DNA from: an uncultured Gammaproteobacteria bacterium
GTDB lineage: Bacteria > Pseudomonadota > Gammaproteobacteria > Pseudomonadales > Pseudohongiellaceae
Assembly: GCA_913060975.1 (NCBI GenBank)
Contig: CAJXVC010000003.1
Location: 328,698 to 392,697 of the forward strand
DNA: 64,000 bases
Reading direction: 5' to 3'
Shown here: positions 29,477 through 37,648 of the stretch, one piece after another
Layout of the letters: every line of letters begins with the position of its first letter
How positions within the stretch are numbered: position 1 is the stretch's first letter
Notes under the pieces: model-generated
Databases searched by the model: none
The model's input: only the letters and a program-made list of their open reading frames with translations
What the model was told of the DNA's origin: nothing
Position numbers and translations under genes: made by a program

Positions 29477-30109
29477 ATGACTGAATTGGAACCCGTACCT
29501 GCGGCCACCGTCGCTGTGGTCCGTGAAAACCCGCAGCAGCAGCTGCTAGAGGTGCTGCTACTGCAGCGCAATGTGGATTTGGCCTTTATGGGCGGGCATT
29601 GGGTGTTTCCGGGTGGGCGGGTTGAGCAGCATGACTATGACGGTGAGCTCAATCTGCATCAGGCCGCCTGTCAGGCAGCCGTGCGGGAAACCCAAGAAGA
29701 GACCGGGCTTATTCTCGATCCGGGGTCACTGGTACATATCGCCCATTGGACGACGCCACCGAATCTGGTGCGCCGCTTCAGTACATGGTTCTTTGTCTGT
29801 CCGCTCTATTCACATGCATCGCCACACGTCGGTGTGCGGTCCGAAATTGGTGGTCTGGTTGGCGAGACCAATGCGCAAACGCCGGTCACTATCGACAACT
29901 CCGAAATTCTCGATTTTCGTTGGCTTGCACCGCCGCGCGCTTTAGCTGCCGCAGAGCAAGGTGATTTGGTGATAGCGCAACCGACCCGTGCAACGTTGGT
30001 AACGTTCGCCGGCCATGCGACTCTCGACGATCTCATGAGCAGTGTCACTGGCGGTAACATTCATGTGTATCCTGACAACTCTCCCTATTATCAGCCCGCT
30101 GACAAATGA
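29477..30109 (+). CDS. NUDIX hydrolase
   Basis: 210 residues from the ATG at 29477. The Nudix region runs GGHWVFPGGRVEQ then AACQAAVRETQEETGLIL. Compared with the consensus Gx5Ex7REUxEExGU, the REU-EE-GU half is intact (RETQEETGL), while the first Glu is Gln (in LHQAACQAAV). Around it, TTPPNLVRRFSTWFFVCP resembles the NUDT7/NUDT19-like branch that acts on CoA esters, but this is a family-level guess. These enzymes hydrolyse a nucleoside diphosphate linked to another group, with magnesium bound by the EE pair. Stand-alone gene; no operon partner visible. Confidence 0.85.
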   Translation: MTELEPVPAATVAVVRENPQQQLLEVLLLQRNVDLAFMGGHWVFPGGRVEQHDYDGELNLHQAACQAAVRETQEETGLILDPGSLVHIAHWTTPPNLVRRFSTWFFVCPLYSHASPHVGVRSEIGGLVGETNAQTPVTIDNSEILDFRWLAPPRALAAAEQGDLVIAQPTRATLVTFAGHATLDDLMSSVTGGNIHVYPDNSPYYQPADK

Positions 30110-30518
30110 GCAGCTGGCTGGCGCCACGCCTGCCAAATTCGAATTCCTCTATCGATAACGGCTGCGGCTTGGTTGTCCAGGGCGGGCCAGTAGTGCACCA
30201 AAGCCCATAGATTGGCCCGTTATAGTGGCTGAAACTGTGCCTAATTGTGGCAATTCGTCACTATCCAGACATGCTTCCAGCCCTTTCGCTGTGGGTCTTT
30301 CCGACTAACTGATCAGACCGGGTTTTTGTCCCTCGGCCCACCGGGCAAGCCTTGCTTTTGTGGGCGGGATAGTGGGATAGTTGGGAGGCGTTGCACTCTC
30401 GGCGACCCGGCTTCAGACACTGAACCGTGATTGCTCCGGGTACCGCTAACGACACGGGCTTGATCACCAGCACTCATGCAATCACAGAGTAAATAAACTG
30501 GCAGACTGACGAACCTTT
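30110..30518. other. Intergenic gap upstream of the MoxR-type operon
   Basis: 409 bases between the NUDIX gene and the first gene of the eight-gene operon. It should contain the operon promoter. I find no clear sigma-70 or sigma-54 motif, no terminator with a T-run and no convincing short gene. The sequence is moderately GC-rich with no obvious repeats. Confidence 0.4.
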
Positions 30519-33500
30519 ATGTCCACTCCTACTTTTGAAAGTCTTCGCTCAACCCTGAAAAATCTGCGCCGTCGGCGCAGCAGTCTGTTTATCCTTAAAC
30601 AGGTCAGCTTGTTTGCGATTGCAGCTGCGTTGCTGCTTCTGGCGGCGAGCGGGTTTTCAGCCTGGATGGATCTCAACAAGACCGGCACAACTGGCTTGTT
30701 CATTGTCACCATTGCTCTGTTCGCCGCATTGCTCGTCTGGCTCGTCACAAGACTGCGACGCTTGCATACCGATGACCGTGTACTTGCCCACTATGTCGAA
30801 GACCATATACCCGATCTGGAACAGCGGCTGCTGACTTCACTGGAATTCAGTGATGAAGACGTGCGCAATGGCAAGGCGGGCGTATCGAAACAGTTTATTC
30901 AGCAGTTATGGCAGGATGCGCAAGAGCATGTGGCACTGCAGCAGCGCCAGGTGGATACAGTCGCGCCCGCTCGCGACTCCTGGCTATCGTTTGCCTCAGC
31001 ATTGGCTGTGGTTGCAGTCGTCAGCGCAATCTTTTTGACCTCCGAATTATTAAGCATTGCTGGCAGCCGTCTGGCCTGGCCCTTTGCTATCTCTGAGCCA
31101 GTGATTATTGAACAGCCAACATTGCCTGTGGAGATTTCCGTCGAGCCAGGCAACATGGAGATGCAACGCGGCGAGAGCGTGACGATTATTGCTCGAGTCA
31201 ACAATGCCACACCTGGCGCAGTCAATCTGCGCATGCAAAATGACAATGTAAACTGGCGCGATGTCTCCATGACACAGGATGGCGCGGGCAGTGATAGTGC
31301 CACTTACAGTTATTTTATTCCCTCCCTGCAAGAAGACACCACTTACTACATCAGTTTTAATGAGGCCGGCGAACAGAGTTCGCCGCAATACGAAATCAGC
31401 CTGTTTGATCTGCCGCAGATCGAACAAATCGATGTTGCCTATGACTTTCCTGACTACACAGGCATGGAAGACACAACAGAAGAAGACAGTGGTGACATGA
31501 TTGTGCCGGAAGGGACGGTAGTTGAATTGTCAGTTGCTTTTAACAAGGCGATTGCCGAAGCAGGCATTGAATTTGAGTTCACCCCACCACCGAATGAAGA
31601 CGGTGAGATAGGCGAGCCAATTTTCGAGAACCTGCCGTTGCAGATCGATGGTGCAACCGGCGTAGCTTCCTTTACAGTGAACCAAACTGGTGTTTACCGA
31701 ATCAACGCCACAGATTTGTCGAGCATGAGCAATCGTGATCCGCTGGATTACTTTATTCGTGCGATCGAAGACCGGCCACCTGAACTGGCTTTGCAACGTC
31801 CTGGTCGCGATCAGGATGTGATGCCACTTGAAGAAGTTGTACTTGAGGTGAGTGCCAGCGACGATTACGGGCTGAGCGAATTTACGTTGAACTACAGTGT
31901 CGTTGGCGCCGATGAGCAGCAAGTTGACTTTCTGCCTGAGCCTAACGTGCGTAATGTGGCGGGCAATGAGCTCATTTATCTGGAAGAGCTCGACGTAGAA
32001 CCGGGCGATTTTGTCAGTTATTTTCTCACGCTGGCTGATAACAATGGACTTACTGGCCCCAATCAAGTGATCTCGGACATTTATTTTCTGCAAGTAATTC
32101 CGACTGATCAGGAATTTCGACGCTCCGGCAGCATGGGCGGCGGCCAGGGGGCTGGCGGCGGTCAGGGTGGTGATTCCAGTGCGCTTGTCAGCGTGCAAAA
32201 AGACATTATCGCGGCAACCTGGAAATTGAAAAACAGACAGAGCCAGGTGTCCCCCGAACAATTTACCGCCGATGCGGAAATTATCGCCGAATCGCAAAAA
32301 GAAGCCACTAACCGTGCCCGCATGTCCATTGATCGTCTGGCGGAGCGTTTGAATTTTTCTGACTCGACCTATGATGCCGCTGTCGAGAATCTGTCGCTGG
32401 CTATTGAGCAGATGAATGTGGCTGCTGGCGAACTGGATTTGGAACAGATTACCAGTGCCTTGCAGCCTGAACAGGCAGCGCTGCAGTACATTTTAAAGGC
32501 CGAAGCCAATATCAATCGCACTAACATCAGCATGCAACAAGGCGGTGGCGGTGGTGGTGGCGGAGGCGCCCAGCAAGAGCGTGAAGACTTGCGTGAGTTG
32601 TTCGAGATGGAAATGGGCCAGCTGGAAAACCGCTACGAAACACCTAATAGTGCTGGCGGTGGTGGCAACAACGAAAACAGTGAAGAAGTCGACAAGCTTG
32701 AAGAACTGGCGCGGCGTCAGGAAGGTCTGACCAGAGCACAGCGGAATCTGGCGCGCCGCGAAGATCAGATGACCGAGGAACAACGCCGCCGCGAACTTGA
32801 GCGGCTCATGCGTCAACAAGAGCAGCTGAGCCAGGAAGTACAGCAGCTCTCTCAGCAGTTGGCGCGCAATCAGCAGAACTCGCCCTCACAGAGCCAGTCG
32901 CAATCCCAGTCTCAATCTCAATCGCAGGCGCAGCAGTCCAGTGGCAGTTCCGGTAGCAGTGGCCAGCAACAACAAGGTCAGCAGCAACCACAGAATGCTT
33001 TGCAACGGGCTGCGCAGCAGATGCAGGAAGCTGCACAATCGGATTCCGCCTCTATCGCCGCAGCGCGCAGTCAAAAAGCTCTGGAGAATTTGCGTCAGCA
33101 ACAGCAACAGTTGAGCGAGAGCGGTGAGCGATCGGTCAATCAGATTGCCCAGAATCTGTCACAACGCGGTCAGCAACTGTTGCAACAACAACGGCAATTG
33201 CAACAGGAGTTGGAGTCTACCAGTCGTCAGCAAGGGCTGGGCCAAACCCGGCAATCCGTCCGCAATGATGAAGGCCTGCAGGAATTAATAGAAAGACAGC
33301 AACAACAGCAGCGCGATCTGGAAGAAATTGAAGATATGTTACGCGCCATTATTGCTCGCGGTGATAACGATGATCAGCGGCTCATGTCGCAGGCCCAGGC
33401 GGCTAGCCGTGAGTTGCGTCCGATTCAGGAAGAAATGCAAACCAGTAATCGGGTGCTGCGTAATGGCATGGTCAATCTCTCAGTCGATATCGAAGAAGAA

Positions 33501-34232
33501 TTGAGTGGTCAGATTGAAGCGCTGTCTCAGTCTCTGGCACGGCTCGATCCAGCCCAGGCCGCAGCTCCCGAGAATCAAGTGCAGCAAGCGGCGCGCGATG
33601 CTGAAGCACTGCGCCAACAGATGGAAGACCTCGAGCAACAAGCGCTGGCTTTTAATGAAGCTGGTCAGCAAGCGGGTACGCCCGGACAGGGCACGCCCAG
33701 TGTGCGTCAGATGCGCGACCAATTGGCACGCTCACAGCAACTAGCACAGCAATTGCAGCAGCAACTGGACCAGCAGAATCAACAGCAGGGCCAACCTGGC
33801 GGTCAACAGCCAGGCGGCAGTCAGCCAGGTCAATCCGGGCAGCAAGGACAGCAAGGTCAACAACAAGGCGTTGGCGGAGGTCGACAGCAACTTAGTGGGG
33901 CTGGTGGCAACAACAATCAACCCGGTGGTGGCACGACGCAAACAGATCGCTCTGGTAATAACTCACCTCTTGGCAATGCGCGTTCGATTCGTCAGCAATT
34001 AACGCAGCAGGATATTGAGGACTTTCTTAATCAGCCGGAACTCTTTCGACAGTTACTGCAACCCATCGTTGAGTTGGAAGAAGCGCTGCGCGCGCAAGCA
34101 GAACTGGAGTCCATCAACCAAAAACTGTATGCCACAGTTGATGAGGATGTCCCTGAGGAGTATCGCGCTCTGGTAGAGCAGTATTATCGTGTGCTGTCCG
34201 AAAGCCAGGGACCTGCAGAAACGACCCAGTAG
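30519..34232 (+). CDS. Very large DUF4175-type membrane protein with Gln/Ser-rich region
   Basis: 1237 residues. Two N-terminal transmembrane helices (about 25-48 and 60-80), a third near 150-172, then a large extracytoplasmic portion with beta-rich domains to about residue 530. From about 545 the chain is long and helical with low complexity: Gly-rich runs (near 675 and 715), a charged coiled coil (RRQEGLTRAQRNLARREDQM) and Gln/Ser runs (about 785-830 and 1085-1135). The overall layout matches DUF4175 proteins seen with MoxR/BatA-type genes. Likely a membrane scaffold in the periplasm. First gene of the operon; its stop is 2 bases before the next start. No enzymatic motif. Confidence 0.75.
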   Translation: MSTPTFESLRSTLKNLRRRRSSLFILKQVSLFAIAAALLLLAASGFSAWMDLNKTGTTGLFIVTIALFAALLVWLVTRLRRLHTDDRVLAHYVEDHIPDLEQRLLTSLEFSDEDVRNGKAGVSKQFIQQLWQDAQEHVALQQRQVDTVAPARDSWLSFASALAVVAVVSAIFLTSELLSIAGSRLAWPFAISEPVIIEQPTLPVEISVEPGNMEMQRGESVTIIARVNNATPGAVNLRMQNDNVNWRDVSMTQDGAGSDSATYSYFIPSLQEDTTYYISFNEAGEQSSPQYEISLFDLPQIEQIDVAYDFPDYTGMEDTTEEDSGDMIVPEGTVVELSVAFNKAIAEAGIEFEFTPPPNEDGEIGEPIFENLPLQIDGATGVASFTVNQTGVYRINATDLSSMSNRDPLDYFIRAIEDRPPELALQRPGRDQDVMPLEEVVLEVSASDDYGLSEFTLNYSVVGADEQQVDFLPEPNVRNVAGNELIYLEELDVEPGDFVSYFLTLADNNGLTGPNQVISDIYFLQVIPTDQEFRRSGSMGGGQGAGGGQGGDSSALVSVQKDIIAATWKLKNRQSQVSPEQFTADAEIIAESQKEATNRARMSIDRLAERLNFSDSTYDAAVENLSLAIEQMNVAAGELDLEQITSALQPEQAALQYILKAEANINRTNISMQQGGGGGGGGGAQQEREDLRELFEMEMGQLENRYETPNSAGGGGNNENSEEVDKLEELARRQEGLTRAQRNLARREDQMTEEQRRRELERLMRQQEQLSQEVQQLSQQLARNQQNSPSQSQSQSQSQSQSQAQQSSGSSGSSGQQQQGQQQPQNALQRAAQQMQEAAQSDSASIAAARSQKALENLRQQQQQLSESGERSVNQIAQNLSQRGQQLLQQQRQLQQELESTSRQQGLGQTRQSVRNDEGLQELIERQQQQQRDLEEIEDMLRAIIARGDNDDQRLMSQAQAASRELRPIQEEMQTSNRVLRNGMVNLSVDIEEELSGQIEALSQSLARLDPAQAAAPENQVQQAARDAEALRQQMEDLEQQALAFNEAGQQAGTPGQGTPSVRQMRDQLARSQQLAQQLQQQLDQQNQQQGQPGGQQPGGSQPGQSGQQGQQGQQQGVGGGRQQLSGAGGNNNQPGGGTTQTDRSGNNSPLGNARSIRQQLTQQDIEDFLNQPELFRQLLQPIVELEEALRAQAELESINQKLYATVDEDVPEEYRALVEQYYRVLSESQGPAETTQ
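32886..32927 (+). repeat. In-gene Ser-Gln dipeptide repeat
   Basis: Seven consecutive Ser-Gln dipeptides encoded with mixed synonymous codons (TCA, AGC, TCG, TCC, TCT for Ser; CAG and CAA for Gln). The codon variety means the protein pattern, not a simple DNA slippage tract, has been kept. It lies within the low-complexity part of the DUF4175-type protein. Confidence 0.8.
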
Positions 34233-34234
34233 CA

Positions 34235-36538
34235 ATGCAATCCGTCGAGCCCAATTTATTCACTGCCCTCGCCGAGGGAAACCTCACTTTCGCCTACGGA
34301 ATCAGTCCCCTGTGGTTTGCCTTACTGGTGGTATTGATTATCGCGGCAGTGTGGTTGACTTACCTTAAAACCACACGCCCACTGACCAAGGCCTGGAAAA
34401 CATTTTTCATTACCGTGCGTAGCGCGGTACTCGTTTTATTGCTTTTCTGTCTGCTGCGCCCGGTGGTCACAACCACACAAATCTCGCCACAAGAAACCTA
34501 TCTCGGTGTATTGATCGACGATTCTCAGAGTATGTCCATTGCCGATATGCCCGGTGAGCGCAGCCGTGAGTCGCTGGTCGAACAAGCGCTTTTCGCGGAT
34601 GGGTTATTGGAAGAGTTAGGCGAGTCGTTTCAGATTCGCAGCTTCCGCTTCGACAGTTCCACACAGCGTATTGCTGATCTTAATGATCTCGCGCAGGAAG
34701 GCACAGCTTCATCAATTGATCAAGCACTGGCCTATGTCGATGATCAATTACGCAGTCTGCCGCTGGGAGGTTTGGTTGTTATTTCTGACGGAGCAGATAA
34801 CAGCGCTATTGACCCAGCAATCAGAGCGCAAGATTTTGGTAACCGGGAAATACCTCTATTCACAGTCGGTATCGGCCAGGAAGAAATTCCACAGGATATT
34901 GGCATCATGGATGTCAGTTCCGCCAAGACCGTGTTGGAAGGCTCTGTCTTCAATGTTCAGGTGGCGCTGAATCATCGTGGTTATGAGGGTCAGGAAGTAC
35001 AGCTATCCATCATGGATGGTGATACCCAGGTAGCCTCGGATGTCGTTACTTTAGGCGCCGAAGGTGTGACCCGGCGGTTTGAGCTGGAGTTAACTCCTGA
35101 GCGCCCCGAACTTATCGTCTATGACCTACAAGTGGAGTTGCAGCCAGGCGAGATAATCCCGGAAAACAATGCCTACAGTTTTTTGGTCGACAATACCGCC
35201 AAGGCACCGCTTGATGTGTTGTATATCGAAGGCCACCCACGCAATGAATACAAATTTATTCGTCGTGCCGTGCAGGGTGATAATTCGCTGCGACTGGCCA
35301 CGTACCTGCAAACGGGGCCGGAAAAATTCTATCGCCAGGGCATTGAATCACCTACTGAATTAAGTAGCGGATTTCCGCGCGATAAAGAAACCCTTTATCA
35401 ATATGAAGCCATTATGCTGGGTGATATCGAAGAGAGTTTCTTCACGCCTGAGCAACTGCAACTCATTGAAGACTTTGTCGCCGAACGCGGCGGCGGATTA
35501 CTGGTTGGCGGCATGGTGGATGAGGATTTCATCGACACACCAATCGCCGATATTCTGCCTGTGACACTGGTGGCGGAGAATTTTTTGCCTGGCCATCTGC
35601 GCGGTGGTATTCGTCGCGGCACTCACCCGACCGGTGAGCTGTTCTTCCCACGCCTGACTCGTAATGGTGAGTTCTCACCCTTGCTGCGCTTGTCTGGCGA
35701 TGATGCCGCCAATCGTGCTGCCTGGGGTGCGTTACCCGAGTTGCAGGGCGTATATGTCAATGGCCGCATCAAGCCGGGCGCCACAGTGCTGCTCGAACAC
35801 CCGCTTTTGCAATACCAGAATCAGCCGTTGCCCATTATTGCCTCGCAGCGATTTGGCAGTGGCCGGTCGATGTCCATTGCCACAGCGAGTACCTGGCGCT
35901 GGCAGATGATGATGCCCTACGAGGATCAGTCACACGAGACGCTGTGGCGGCAAATGCTGCGTTGGCTGACAGTTTCGGCACCCGAGCGCATTACCATCAA
36001 TTTTGATCGCGAGTTTTATAACGTCGGGGATGAAGTTAACGTGACGGCTACGGTTCTCAATGAAGAATATGAGCCTGACAACGACGCCACGCTCTGGATG
36101 CAGACTGTTAACCCGCTCGATCAGGTGACCGATACGCCGATGGAATGGGATATCACCGAAGATGGTGTTTACCGCTCCAACTTCACAGTGCAAGACGAAG
36201 GCGTATTCAGTCTGTTGGTGGATGTGGCCAGTGCCGCCGGTGAAGCCAATCCGGACAGTACAGAAAAGACAGCAGCCTTTGTCGTGACGCCGTCACTGCG
36301 TGAATACACAAACGCGGCCATGGATGCGGGCCTGTTAAGTCGCATGGCTGACGCCAGTGGCGGCCGCTACTTTAATTGGCAGAACGTTGCTGACTTGCCG
36401 GATACGATTCAATACACCCCGAATGCCTATTCGACCGAGGAGCAGATCGATCTTTGGGATCGCCCCTGGTTACTGGCGCTGTTGATTGCCTTGCTGTGCA
36501 TGGACTGGATAGCGCGGCGGATGAAGGGGCTGTCCTGA
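34235..36538 (+). CDS. VWA domain membrane protein with GATase-like domain
   Basis: 767 residues. Two N-terminal transmembrane helices (about 25-44 and 55-75) are followed by a von Willebrand A domain with a complete-looking MIDAS start DDSQSMS (Asp95, Ser97, Ser99). After a beta-sandwich comes a class I glutamine amidotransferase-like fold (DVLYIEGHPRNEYKFIRRA and FVAERGGGLLVGGM), a domain that in this family lacks a working nucleophile. A C-terminal helix (about 745-762, WLLALLIALLCMDWIARR) closes the membrane anchor. Second gene of the operon, and similar in plan to the last (43129-45153). Proteins of this type are candidate substrates of the MoxR ATPase. Confidence 0.78.
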   Translation: MQSVEPNLFTALAEGNLTFAYGISPLWFALLVVLIIAAVWLTYLKTTRPLTKAWKTFFITVRSAVLVLLLFCLLRPVVTTTQISPQETYLGVLIDDSQSMSIADMPGERSRESLVEQALFADGLLEELGESFQIRSFRFDSSTQRIADLNDLAQEGTASSIDQALAYVDDQLRSLPLGGLVVISDGADNSAIDPAIRAQDFGNREIPLFTVGIGQEEIPQDIGIMDVSSAKTVLEGSVFNVQVALNHRGYEGQEVQLSIMDGDTQVASDVVTLGAEGVTRRFELELTPERPELIVYDLQVELQPGEIIPENNAYSFLVDNTAKAPLDVLYIEGHPRNEYKFIRRAVQGDNSLRLATYLQTGPEKFYRQGIESPTELSSGFPRDKETLYQYEAIMLGDIEESFFTPEQLQLIEDFVAERGGGLLVGGMVDEDFIDTPIADILPVTLVAENFLPGHLRGGIRRGTHPTGELFFPRLTRNGEFSPLLRLSGDDAANRAAWGALPELQGVYVNGRIKPGATVLLEHPLLQYQNQPLPIIASQRFGSGRSMSIATASTWRWQMMMPYEDQSHETLWRQMLRWLTVSAPERITINFDREFYNVGDEVNVTATVLNEEYEPDNDATLWMQTVNPLDQVTDTPMEWDITEDGVYRSNFTVQDEGVFSLLVDVASAAGEANPDSTEKTAAFVVTPSLREYTNAAMDAGLLSRMADASGGRYFNWQNVADLPDTIQYTPNAYSTEEQIDLWDRPWLLALLIALLCMDWIARRMKGLS

Positions 36539-36562
36539 CAGGAACTGTTAAGCTGACGAACG

Positions 36563-37648
36563 ATGATGAAACTACGCTTGATTAACTTGACGAATTCTAT
36601 GCCGATGTTGGCTGCGGCAGGCCTGCTATTGAGTGCACTGTCTGCCTATGGGCAAGATGCTGATGACAACGCAGCCGTAGAGCGTGCGCCAGATTATTTT
36701 CTCGATACACCGCAAACCAATAAATACGCCGTCATTATGACTGGCCCCACAGTGGGCGATGAAAATGTCAGTCAGTTCCGGCAGTGGGCCTTTTCGCTGC
36801 ACGATATTCTGATTCGCGATTACGGTTATACCTCCGATGGCATTACTTTACTTTACGATGACGGCAGCACTGATATGCCCGGTGGTGAACGCATTGATGG
36901 TGCCTGTGATATTACTGGCATTGAACAAGGCTTGAGCGCACTGGCGCAACAAGTGGAGACCGGCGATCAGGTGACGCTCTATTTGATTGGGCATGGTTCA
37001 GGCGCCGAAGAAGAGGCCAAGTTCAATATTGTCGGGCCAGATGTGACCGGTCCAGAGTTCGCCCGGTTACTGGACCCATTCGCTCAACAGGATGTGGTCA
37101 TCGTGAATACCACCAGCGCGAGCTATGGATTTTCGACAGCGCTGTCGAGTGAAGGCCGCGTCGTGATTTCCTCCACGCGTTCGCCTTCGGAACGCTACGA
37201 CCCGGTGTTCTCACGTTACTTCATTGAAGCGCTGGACGGGCGCAATGGCGATCGCGACAAGAACAATCGTGTTTCCATGCTGGAGGCATTCGAGTACGCC
37301 AAATTAAGCGTTAATCAGTTCTACGAAGATCAGGGCCGCTTGGCTTCCGAACATGCCGGACTGGATGACAATGGTGACGCCATGTTCGCCCTTGATCCGG
37401 CAGTGGATGGTGCAGACGGCCGCCTGGCAGAAATCGCCTATATCGACACTATGGAAAATGACACGGCTGGTTTGGATGAGCAGGGGCTGAGTCTGAAAGC
37501 CCGGATGCAGGAATTGGAACGGGAAATATTCATTCTGCGGGGCCGCAAGGCGGATTATCTGGAAGCAGATTACTGGCAACGCCTGGAAGCGTTGTTGGTT
37601 GATCTGGCCCGCACAACGGGAAGGTTCAATGACTATGTTACGCAATAA
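36563..37648 (+). CDS. Caspase-fold (C13/C14-like) secreted protein without the expected Cys
   Basis: 361 residues. An N-terminal signal sequence (LPMLAAAGLLLSALSAYGQ-type core, cleavage likely near AYGQDA). The rest has the alpha/beta caspase-like fold: YAVIMTGPTVGDENVSQFRQ, then the His strand LYLIGHGSG (His144) and the second catalytic strand VVIVNTTSASYGF at about 178-190. In active C13/C14 peptidases a Cys sits after that second strand; here the residues are Thr-Thr-Ser-Ala-Ser (183-187), so the normal Cys-His dyad is incomplete. Probably a pseudo-peptidase or binding module in the periplasm. Its 3' end overlaps the next gene by 20 bases. Confidence 0.72.
   Translation: MMKLRLINLTNSMPMLAAAGLLLSALSAYGQDADDNAAVERAPDYFLDTPQTNKYAVIMTGPTVGDENVSQFRQWAFSLHDILIRDYGYTSDGITLLYDDGSTDMPGGERIDGACDITGIEQGLSALAQQVETGDQVTLYLIGHGSGAEEEAKFNIVGPDVTGPEFARLLDPFAQQDVVIVNTTSASYGFSTALSSEGRVVISSTRSPSERYDPVFSRYFIEALDGRNGDRDKNNRVSMLEAFEYAKLSVNQFYEDQGRLASEHAGLDDNGDAMFALDPAVDGADGRLAEIAYIDTMENDTAGLDEQGLSLKARMQELEREIFILRGRKADYLEADYWQRLEALLVDLARTTGRFNDYVTQ

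Noticed and set aside
32886..32940. CAG/CAA-rich repeats as a CRISPR or microsatellite
   Set aside because: The repeats are in frame in a long gene, differ in codons, and lack spacers.
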